Shown in pieces: positions 1 to 5,763 of a stretch of DNA of 8,195 bases. Each line of letters begins with the position of its first letter. The first letter of the stretch is position 1. Made by a program: the position numbers and the translations under genes. The DNA is from Methanomassiliicoccaceae archaeon UBA404 (lineage in GTDB: Archaea > Thermoplasmatota > Thermoplasmata > Methanomassiliicoccales > Methanomethylophilaceae). The notes beneath the pieces were generated by a model that worked only from the letters and a program-made list of their open reading frames with translations, ran no database searches and had not been told where the DNA came from. The stretch spans positions 1-8,195 of the forward strand of contig DAHY01000022.1 in the NCBI GenBank assembly GCA_002498605.1, written 5' to 3'.

Positions 1-1106
1 ATCCGGTACATCTTCACGCCTCCCGCCGTGGAACCGCTCATACCGCCGATGAAAGCCACCAGCAAAAGAAGCATCATGCATAACTGTGCCGACCAGACAC
101 CCGAGTCGGCGTAATCGGTAACCGCGAATCCCGTGGAGGTTCCGGCGGAAATCACCGAGAACAAAGATTCTCCGAAGTTATTCAGGACTCCGGCTTTGCC
201 CGCAAATGTCATAAGAATTCCGATCAAGACCGCGATAAAAAGATACCAGCCCACCGTCCATCTGAATTCGGTGTTTTTAACATAGGCGTTGTACATCTTT
301 TTGTACAGTCCTTTGTAATGAAGGTAAAAGTTTGTTCCTCCCAAAAACATGAAAAACATAACAGATGCCTTTATTCCCCATCCGTAGTCCGTAAGACTGT
401 TGGGATCCGTTGCGAAACCGCCGGTGGAAACGGTCGAGAATGTAATACACAGGGAATCGATGAGATTCATCCCCAAAAGTACCAGAAGTATTATCTGGGC
501 CAGAGTCAAAGCCATATAAATTTTAAGAAAACTCCCCACCGAATCCTTTAACCTGACCGAAAGATTTCCGGTGCCGGAACCCGACATTTCGTTTATGAAA
601 AAACCTCTGCTCCCCAGACCCATGACCGGAAGCATATACATGAAGATAAGCAGAACCGAAATACCGCCCACCCATTGCGTCATGGATCGCCAGACAAAAA
701 GACTGTCCGGAAAGGCTTCGAAATCGCTTACAACGGTGAATCCGGTAGTGGTAAAGCCGCTCAGGGATTCGAACATGGAATCGATCGGGCTCATTCCGAA
801 CACCGCATACGGGGCGGAGCCTATCAGCAGCACAATCAGGAATGTTCCGCCTATCATAAGCACGCCGGAGGTGATCCGTATCCCTTCTTTGTCTTCCCTG
901 AACAAAAACAGAACGATCAATCCGATCGGAATGACGACTGCCGAGGGAATCAGAAATATCAGACAGTTTTCATCAAGAAACAAAGCCAGTGCGGCAGGGA
1001 AAATAAGCAGTAATCCTATGAAAACGATAAGAAACCCGGTATATCTTAAAACAGTGCTTTTGTAAAGACCGTTCCGCAACAAAGATTTCGGAGAAGTTGC
1101 AATCAT
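1..1106 (-). CDS. trkH: TrkH-family potassium uptake protein, membrane subunit (3' end beyond window)
   Basis: Integral membrane K+-translocating subunit of a Trk/Ktr-type system; it works with the cytoplasmic TrkA encoded just upstream. I translated 368 codons by hand from the ATG at 1106, open to the left edge. Three of the four expected pore-loop filters are visible: TTTGFT (residues about 119-124), STGGFA (227-232) and TSTGFA (323-328). Each has the central glycine typical of the superfamily. Hydrophobic helices alternate with these loops, for example residues 23-43, 50-69 and 82-97. The segment GGMSGSTAGGVKMYR (354-368), characteristic of TrkH, is cut by the window edge. The fourth pore loop and C-terminus, perhaps 100 or more residues, lie outside. 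The start codon overlaps the trkA stop (ATGA, 1106-1103), so the two are co-transcribed and probably translationally coupled. Family assignment is firm; ion selectivity is inferred from the family. Confidence 0.95.
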   Translation of the reverse strand, partial: MIATSPKSLLRNGLYKSTVLRYTGFLIVFIGLLLIFPAALALFLDENCLIFLIPSAVVIPIGLIVLFLFREDKEGIRITSGVLMIGGTFLIVLLIGSAPYAVFGMSPIDSMFESLSGFTTTGFTVVSDFEAFPDSLFVWRSMTQWVGGISVLLIFMYMLPVMGLGSRGFFINEMSGSGTGNLSVRLKDSVGSFLKIYMALTLAQIILLVLLGMNLIDSLCITFSTVSTGGFATDPNSLTDYGWGIKASVMFFMFLGGTNFYLHYKGLYKKMYNAYVKNTEFRWTVGWYLFIAVLIGILMTFAGKAGVLNNFGESLFSVISAGTSTGFAVTDYADSGVWSAQLCMMLLLLVAFIGGMSGSTAGGVKMYR

Positions 1107-2451
1107 ATCTCCATTACCTTCTTACCCAGCAGTTTCCTGACAGCTCCCTTTTTAACTTTGTACGTGTAGACCAGGACGCGGTCGCCTTCTTCGAAAACCG
1201 TCTCGTATCTGGGGAACACGGTGCATTCGTTGCGTATTACGGTAACCAAACGCACCCCTTCCGGCAGAGACAGGTTTCCGTAGGATTTTCCCAGCAAAGG
1301 AGAGTGGCTGTCGGTAACGACGCTGAAAAAATATTCCTCGTCGTGTTTCATCCTCAGTATTGCGTCCTCATCGGAAATAAGCCCTTTGGTAATCTCGTTG
1401 GCTATCGCAAGGTGATATCCGAAAATAGTTTCGATGCCGGTGTATTTGAAAATCTCCCCGTATTGTTTTGTCAGATACCGGGATATGATTTTTCCGGTAC
1501 CGAATTTAAGCGAAGCCATGCATGCAAGCAGATTCTTTTCGTCGGAATTCGTCACGCTTATCAGAACATCCGCCCGGCCCACGTTTTCGAGTTTAAGCAT
1601 GTTGGGGTCCACAACGTCGGCGTTGACAACGACGGCGTCCGAAAGTTCGCGGGAGGCTTTGACGCAAAGGTCGGGATTCTCGTCAATAATTTTTATATGG
1701 GCCTTCCTGTCCATGGAATCCAAAGCCTTTGGATATTGAGTCCCACGGCGTTCGCCCCCATTATCACGAATTCCTCGTTCACCCGCCCCGCCCCCATCAT
1801 TCTGTTGAATAATTCGATTCCTTCTTCGTTTCCGATTATGGATATGCGGTCGTCGGGAAGAATCACGGTGGTTTCCACGTTTGTGATAACCTCCTCGCCC
1901 CTGTAGATGCAGACGATGTTGCAGGTTTCCGGAATATCGAGGTTCATGCCGGCTTTGCCGACAATATCGTGACCGTCGACAATCTTGAACGTTGCTATGG
2001 CCAAATCCAGAAAATGCGTTGATTCGTAATCAACGGCGTTTTCCAAAATCGCCAGTTTGAACATTTTGTTGGAAATTATGACTTCGGGGGAAATTATCAT
2101 ATCCACCCCCATTCCGTTTTCCTCGGAAGTATCAATGATAAAATCCTGATTTTTCACGGTGGCAACGGTTCGGATCGAAGGCTTGTATTTTTTGCAGATC
2201 ATGCATGCGAACAGGTTAAGCCCGTCCTCCGGAAGAGTGGCGACAACAAGTTCGGTTTTATGTTCGTCGATAACGGATTCCAGAATCTTCGGATTGGTTC
2301 CGTCCTCGTACAGTACGGATACGTTTAACAGATCTTTGACGGAATCGGCCTTGGTTCTGTCGTTTTCAACCACAAGAACGTTATGTCCCTCCGCCAAAAC
2401 TTCGGCGGAAGTAAATCCCACATTACCGGCGCCTATGATTATTATGTTCAT
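1103..2451 (-). pseudogene. trkA: TrkA, cytoplasmic NAD-binding regulator of Trk K+ uptake, with a one-base frameshift
   Basis: TrkA is a peripheral regulator with two RCK units, each a Rossmann NAD(H)-binding domain followed by a TrkA-C ligand domain. The start at 2451 gives MNIIIIGAGNVG, with GxGxxG at residues 7-12 and an acidic residue at the end of strand 2 (VVEND). A GGGAGGTG ribosome-binding site lies 6 nt upstream, so the longer TTG start at 2511 is unlikely. The first frame stays in family register to residue 240 (AVGLNI, codon ending at 1732). The second resumes one base out of register with KALDSMDRK from 1729 and runs to a TGA at 1105-1103. Joined, they give about 449 residues, a normal TrkA length. 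Read strictly, the first frame ends soon after at TAA 1695-1693. Both halves look well conserved, so a sequencing or assembly error or a very recent lesion is likelier than an old pseudogene. The break falls in the second RCK nucleotide-binding region. Confidence 0.88.
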
Positions 2452-2457
2452 CAGATA

Positions 2458-2465
2458 CACCTCCC
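2458..2465 (-). promoter_or_regulatory. Ribosome-binding site of trkA
   Basis: On the minus strand this reads GGGAGGTG, a strong Shine-Dalgarno match ending 6 nt before the ATG at 2451. It decides the trkA start in favour of MNIIIIGAG over the upstream in-frame TTG at 2511. Confidence 0.8.
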
Positions 2466-2513
2466 GCACAGTTGCCGAATTATACGGGCTTCTTTGCGTG
2501 TTACCGAACAATG

Positions 2514-2522
2514 ATATGTAAA
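2514..2522 (-). promoter_or_regulatory. Possible TATA box for trkA-trkH
   Basis: The minus strand reads TTTACATAT here, an AT-rich archaeal TATA-like match. Transcription would start about 25 nt downstream, near 2490, giving a leader of roughly 40 nt that includes the ribosome-binding site at 2465-2458. It partly overlaps the left arm of the inverted repeat at 2520-2584. This is pattern recognition only. Confidence 0.35.
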
Positions 2523-2584
2523 CCTTTATCGAAAGACCAAATAGGATTACGATTCAGTTCGGAATAATAAAGGATAAAAGGTTT
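2520..2584. repeat. Imperfect inverted repeat between the ferredoxin gene and trkA
   Basis: The left arm at 2520-2530 reads AAACCTTTATC and the right arm at 2573-2584 reads GATAAAAGGTTT. The arms are complementary over 11 bases apart from one extra A in the right arm, with 42 bases between them. The left arm overlaps the possible trkA TATA element and the right arm lies just after the ferredoxin stop. It could be a regulator binding site, a transcript stem or chance in AT-rich DNA. Confidence 0.5.
2560..2584 (-). terminator. Possible T-rich terminator after the ferredoxin gene
   Basis: On the minus strand, 12 nt past the TAA of the ferredoxin gene, the sequence becomes T-rich with short runs (CCTTTTATCCTTTATTATT). 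This is the kind of oligo-T tract at which archaeal RNA polymerase stops without a required hairpin. No long uninterrupted T run is present, so support is modest. Confidence 0.35.
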
Positions 2585-2595
2585 GGTTGAGACGT

Positions 2596-2760
2596 TTACT
2601 CCTCGATTGCGGAAACCGGGCACTCGTCGACACAGAGGCCGCATTCAATGCATACTTCTGCATTGATGACGGCTACGTCTTCGACAGTGATGGCTCCTTC
2701 GGGGCAGACATCTGCGCAGGCACCGCAGGCGGTGCATTCGGAATCATTTACGGATACCAT
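2596..2760 (-). CDS. Small 2[4Fe-4S] ferredoxin, 54 residues
   Basis: Low-potential electron carrier of the bacterial/clostridial-type ferredoxin family, expected in the cytoplasm. The ATG is at 2760 and the TAA at 2598-2596. It has two complete cluster motifs. CTACGACADVCP (residues 9-20) and CIECGLCVDECP (37-48) both fit CxxCxxCxxxCP, each followed by the usual EGAI/VSAI turn. A GAGGTT ribosome-binding site at 2771-2766 sits 7 nt from the start. The protein is acidic and slightly shorter than the 55-60 residues common in this family. It is flanked by trkA downstream on the same strand, separated by 144 bases and a T-rich tract, and by a divergent methyltransferase gene, so it is probably monocistronic. 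Partner enzymes cannot be told from the context. TTTAAA-type stretches near 2795-2820 on the minus strand could be its promoter. Confidence 0.95.
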   Translation of the reverse strand: MVSVNDSECTACGACADVCPEGAITVEDVAVINAEVCIECGLCVDECPVSAIEE

Positions 2761-2866
2761 TTGATAACCTCGTCCCTCGAATACACGAACTCATTTAAAA
2801 CCGTGACTGTCTGCTTTTTAAACTGTTTTTCCGATTGCTGGGGAAAATTAAAATCGGTTAAACCGT

Positions 2867-2879
2867 AAAATAATATATT
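2867..2879 (+). promoter_or_regulatory. Probable TATA box for the methyltransferase gene
   Basis: The AT-rich element AAAATAATATATT is centred about 30 bases before the ATG at 2903. With an archaeal TATA-to-start distance of about 25 nt, the transcript would begin a few bases before the ATG. This fits the absence of any Shine-Dalgarno sequence there. Confidence 0.5.
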
Positions 2880-2902
2880 GCAGAACGTACAATTAATAAA
2901 AC

Positions 2903-3550
2903 ATGGAACAGAAGTCTAAAGACTACTTCCGTTACGGCGAACCGAAAGGAGCCGAGGGACGGGAAGCCCTGGAATCGATGAACAAAAATCACAGGAGGCT
3001 CAGCGAATGGGGCCTGTCCACGCTTCCTCTGATCGAACCCGGAACAATTCTGGACATCGGATGCGGAGGCGGAATGCAGCTCTCGATGTTGGGCGGATAG
3101 TTTCCGAGAGCCCGTCTTTTCGGAGTGGACATATCCGAAGACGCGGTAAAATATGCATCCGACGCAAACAGGAAAATGGTTGATGAGGGCAGGCTCACGG
3201 TAAAAACCGCATCTGCCGAAAACCTGCCGTTTCCCGACAACACCTTCGATCTTGTTTCGGCGTTCGAAACGTATTTCTTTTGGAAGGATCTAAAAAAAGG
3301 AATTTCCGAAGCACACCGCGTTCTGGTTCCCGGGGGATGCTTTACGGTGATATCCGAACAGTATCCCCATCCGGATTTTGACGAGCGGAACGCGGAAATA
3401 GCCGAAAGAACGGGATTGACCCTTGTCGGCAACACCGAGTTGATGAATATTATGAGACGTGCGGGATTCGAAGTAAGTTACTCCACGGTGGAAGAGAACA
3501 ATTGGGTCTGCTTCGTTGCCAAAAAACGGACACCCGCTAAATTCCGATGA
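2903..3550 (+). CDS. Class I SAM-dependent methyltransferase with an in-frame TAG (candidate pyrrolysine)
   Basis: UbiE/Methyltransf_11-like Rossmann methyltransferase; the substrate is unknown. The frame from ATG 2903 to TGA 3548-3550 is 215 codons, interrupted once by TAG at 3098-3100 (codon 66). The same frame continues without shift: FPRARLFG then VDISEDAVKYA. SAM-binding motif I, LDIGCGGG (residues 50-57), lies before the TAG. The acidic post-strand-2 motif VDIS (75-78), AENLPFPDNTFDLV (105-118) and HRVLVPGG (138-145) lie after it. Neither half could be a methyltransferase alone. The TAG sits in the short stretch between motif I and strand 2, with no loss or gain of residues. If the organism decodes UAG as pyrrolysine, as Methanomassiliicoccales can, the product is full length with Pyl66. 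Otherwise this is a fresh nonsense mutation, one base from CAG, AAG, TAC or TAT. No Shine-Dalgarno is visible; the gene is probably near-leaderless. Confidence 0.88.
3103..3124 (+). other. Predicted hairpin starting two bases after the internal TAG
   Basis: In the transcript, 3103-3110 (UCCGAGAG) can pair with 3117-3124 (UUUUCGGA). This makes an 8-bp stem, including two G-U pairs, around the 6-base loop CCCGUC. A further U-G pair (3102/3125) is possible. It lies where stem-loops (PYLIS-type elements) have been described 3' of pyrrolysine codons in methylamine methyltransferase genes. Such elements are not strictly required for pyrrolysine insertion. The stem is modest and overlaps coding sequence, so it may be chance. 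Confidence 0.4.
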
Positions 3551-3609
3551 TACGCAATAAACGGCATTCTCCGGAAAACTTAATCAGTACACGATACAGT
3601 CCGTAAATC

Positions 3610-4800
3610 ATGTCGGATCAGACTTCGGAGAAAAAGAAGAGATGGAAAAAGAAACATCTCCGCACCGTTTGCGCTTTTGCCAATTCCTACGGCGGAAGAC
3701 TGTCCGTAGGGGACACAGGGTCGTTCTCTCCCGAAGAAGCCAAAAAATTATCCGCCGGGATATACGATGAAATATCCGAAGAGCTGGATATCCACCCTCA
3801 TGTGAGATCGGTGGAAACCGGCGGAAGGGCTTACATAACCATGGACATAAAGCCCAGTCCCGACCCGATAAGTTTCAACGGCGCCTATTACAGACGGGTG
3901 GGAAAAGAAGACCGGGAGCTGACCGGGGAGGAACTCGAAACCTTCATACTCCTCAGAGACCGGAGGGCCAGACTCGGATTGCTGGTTCCCGGGGCGGTTG
4001 CCGAAGATTTGAATCAAACCGCGGTGAAATCATTCTGTTCCCTCGCCAAAATACCGGAAACCTCCAATGAAGAACTGATGAAATCTCTGAATCAGATCAG
4101 CGATGGCATTCTGAAAGGTTCCGCCGTGGTTATGTTTCACAAAAATCCTTCGCAGTTCATTCTCGCCCCGGACATAAGAATCGGAAGATTTTCTTCTTCG
4201 GGAACGATGGAAGACATGGATGTGATATCCGGACCCGCATTTCTTCAGCCCTCCGAAACAATGGAAATTCTTTCGGAAAAATATCTTGCGGATTGCGGAT
4301 ACCCCGCCGATGCCCTGAAAGAAGCCGTGATAAACGCCGTAGCGCACAAGGATTACTCCGCGGGAGACCCCATAAGAATCAGAATTCACGAAGACAGTAT
4401 TTCCGTATCAAACCCCGGAGGCATCCGGAGAAGAGATTTGGCCGAGGGATTGGAAGGCGTATCGAGACCGACGAATCCGGCTCTGTCGGATATGTTCTTC
4501 AGGTCCGGAAAGATGAGGCTGATGGGAACCGGAATACCCGAAATGCAGGCCGCCTGTCTGAGAAACGGAATGAATCCCCCGGTCATCGAAGCCACAAGAG
4601 AAGATTTCAGAATCACGTTTTTCCTTTCTTCTTCCGGACGTTCCGAAGAACGGTTATCGGGAAAAACACTGGCCCACGAAAGAGGGAAATCCTATGCGGA
4701 TATGACCGACGAGGTCAGCGGCAGAACCTCCCGCGCCGAAAGCAGAAGATCCTCTCTTCTTGCCGCCGAAGGAAGCGAAGATTCGGCGGCGGAAAAATAA
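3610..4800 (+). CDS. AlbA/Schlafen-type putative DNA-binding protein with RecG-C-like ATP-binding domain
   Basis: This gene belongs to the widespread group annotated 'ATP-binding protein', 'AlbA_2 domain' or 'putative transcriptional regulator'; its biochemical role is unsettled. Residues about 10-115 resemble AlbA_2. They include the core HLRTVCAFANSYGG (16-29) and the distal DPISFNGAYYRRVG followed by ELTGEELETF. Residues about 235-340 resemble HATPase_c_4: ALKEAVINAVAHKDYS (N-box-like), VSNPGG (266-271), RPTNPALSDMF and GTGI (307-309). Two oddities stand out. The usual stretch after GGRLSVG (typically VDDDG..VG) appears shortened, running straight to DTGSFSPEEA. The last 55 or so residues are a Ser/Arg/Glu-rich low-complexity tail in place of the winged-helix often found there. 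An in-frame TAA at 3604-3606 fixes the start region, and no Shine-Dalgarno is visible. The neighbours give no functional hint. Confidence 0.8.
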   Translation: MSDQTSEKKKRWKKKHLRTVCAFANSYGGRLSVGDTGSFSPEEAKKLSAGIYDEISEELDIHPHVRSVETGGRAYITMDIKPSPDPISFNGAYYRRVGKEDRELTGEELETFILLRDRRARLGLLVPGAVAEDLNQTAVKSFCSLAKIPETSNEELMKSLNQISDGILKGSAVVMFHKNPSQFILAPDIRIGRFSSSGTMEDMDVISGPAFLQPSETMEILSEKYLADCGYPADALKEAVINAVAHKDYSAGDPIRIRIHEDSISVSNPGGIRRRDLAEGLEGVSRPTNPALSDMFFRSGKMRLMGTGIPEMQAACLRNGMNPPVIEATREDFRITFFLSSSGRSEERLSGKTLAHERGKSYADMTDEVSGRTSRAESRRSSLLAAEGSEDSAAEK

Positions 4801-4860
4801 TCCGTTCCGGCCCGAAATCAAAGCGTATCGCACGCGAATCCGTTTAACGGCGTCAACACC

Positions 4861-4868
4861 TTTAATAC
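4861..4868 (+). promoter_or_regulatory. TATA box for the flavodoxin-ferredoxin gene
   Basis: TTTAATAC is centred 27 bases before the ATG at 4892, the spacing expected for a leaderless archaeal transcript. No Shine-Dalgarno sequence precedes that ATG, which supports leaderless initiation and the 4892 start. Confidence 0.6.
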
Positions 4869-4891
4869 ATTCTGACACAATATCGTTCCTG

Positions 4892-5704
4892 ATGTTACTG
4901 TGCTATTCCGGTACCGGCAATTCTTATTCCGCATGCAAGACAATACAGAGCGCGCTGGGAGGGGACATAGGCGATATAGCTCTGAGAGTAAACAATGAAA
5001 ATTTCACGGTGAATCTGGAATTCAACGAACCTTTGGGTCTGGTGTTTCCCGTGTATTGCGGAAACATTCCCGAAGCCGTAAGAAAATTCGTTGAAAACAT
5101 GGATATCGTGAACAGCGGCCAGCATTACATTTACGCCGTGTTCACCTGCAGTTCGGGATGCGGATTCGCACCCGAAGATCTTTCGTCCGCACTTGAAAAA
5201 TCGGATTTGATGCTGGACGCCTACTTTACGCTGCTTATGCCGAACAACGCATTGGTGTACATGGAACCGGAAGACACCTACACAATAGAGCAGAAGCTGG
5301 AAGCCGCGGACACGGAATTGGAAGCTATCATCGAAGACGTAAGGGAAAGAAGAACCGGGGCGATAAGAACGGTTGTGGGGAAATACGACCCCTCCGAGAA
5401 AGAAAAGCACAGGAACACTTACAATAAATCCCGCACCACCGACAACTTCAGCGTTACCGAGTTCTGCGGAGGATGCGGATTCTGCGAAAACTTCTGTCCG
5501 GAAGACATAATAAAAATTCAAAACGGAAAAGCAACCTGGACCAAGGACACCTGCAGTCTGTGCATGGGATGTCTGAATCTTTGCCCGTACACCGCGATAA
5601 TGTATGCGGGACTCAGACCCAAGGGACGCTATCACAACGATGTGTTTTATCCCAAGTCCGCCGGCATCGCAATGACTTTGGAAACCAAACGGGAACATGA
5701 CTGA
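4892..5704 (+). CDS. EFR1-type fusion: flavodoxin-like domain plus 2[4Fe-4S] ferredoxin domain
   Basis: Predicted cytoplasmic electron-transfer protein of 270 residues, combining an FMN-binding flavodoxin fold with a bacterial-type ferredoxin domain. The N-terminus MLLCYSGTGNSYSACK carries the flavodoxin phosphate loop (SGTGNS, residues 6-11). LGLVFPVYCGNIP (48-60) and the segment near FTCSSGCG (84-91) match the other loops of this family. The C-terminal part has two CxxCxxCxxxCP motifs: Cys192/195/198/202 and Cys221/224/227/231. I chose ATG 4892 because the flavodoxin strand begins there and a TATA element lies 27 bases upstream. The in-frame ATG at 4760 would add 44 basic residues and overlap the previous gene. 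The length matches the family usually named 'EFR1 family ferrodoxin'. The physiological partner is unknown. The gap of 59 bases to the next gene, which has its own TATA element, suggests a separate transcript. Confidence 0.93.
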   Translation: MLLCYSGTGNSYSACKTIQSALGGDIGDIALRVNNENFTVNLEFNEPLGLVFPVYCGNIPEAVRKFVENMDIVNSGQHYIYAVFTCSSGCGFAPEDLSSALEKSDLMLDAYFTLLMPNNALVYMEPEDTYTIEQKLEAADTELEAIIEDVRERRTGAIRTVVGKYDPSEKEKHRNTYNKSRTTDNFSVTEFCGGCGFCENFCPEDIIKIQNGKATWTKDTCSLCMGCLNLCPYTAIMYAGLRPKGRYHNDVFYPKSAGIAMTLETKREHD

Positions 5705-5721
5705 ATTTAAGTATTCCGTAC

Positions 5722-5737
5722 CGCTAGCGTATATAAC
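5722..5737 (+). promoter_or_regulatory. Promoter of the sulfhydrylase gene: palindrome next to TATA box
   Basis: TATATAAC (5730-5737) is a clear archaeal TATA element, centred about 30 bases before the ATG at 5764. It is directly preceded by the perfect 8-base palindrome CGCTAGCG (5722-5729), which occupies the position of the TFB-recognition element. A repressor bound there would block initiation, so this is a candidate operator; chance is not excluded. Confidence 0.5.
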
Positions 5738-5752
5738 GAGTCACGCATGAGC

Positions 5753-5758
5753 GGAGGG
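5753..5758 (+). promoter_or_regulatory. Ribosome-binding site of the sulfhydrylase gene
   Basis: GGAGGG ends 5 nt before the ATG at 5764 and fixes that start. If transcription begins the usual 25 nt or so after the TATA centre (near 5758-5760), most of this site would be missing from the mRNA. The true transcript start therefore matters for how the gene is translated. Confidence 0.6.
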
Positions 5759-5763
5759 AAAAC

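Noticed and set aside
571..1065. Overlapping plus-strand open frames opposite trkH
   Set aside because: The minus strand encodes three TrkH pore loops over the same bases; the plus-strand frames look like antisense translation.
1097..1906. Plus-strand open frame opposite trkA
   Set aside because: It lies across the well-supported TrkA sequence on the other strand and shows no family motifs.
2903..3550. Two separate genes (65-residue peptide plus a GTG-started 141-residue protein) instead of one methyltransferase
   Set aside because: They are in the same frame with only the TAG between them, and together they give one normal-length methyltransferase fold. The GTG at 3125 is the Val of VDIS, with no initiation signal for a separate protein.
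4293..4847. Arg/Lys-rich open frame overlapping the AlbA-type gene in another frame, as a possible frameshifted C-terminus
   Set aside because: It carries no winged-helix or other recognisable motif, and the ATP-binding motifs are all in the frame ending at 4800.
4760..4891. Upstream in-frame ATG for the flavodoxin-ferredoxin gene
   Set aside because: It would add 44 basic residues before the flavodoxin first strand and overlap the preceding gene. The TATA box at 4861 lies inside that extension.
4895..5698. Long open frame on the minus strand opposite the flavodoxin-ferredoxin gene
   Set aside because: It mirrors a gene with clear flavodoxin and cluster motifs. Its translation has no recognisable domain and an odd composition, so it is a codon-usage shadow.
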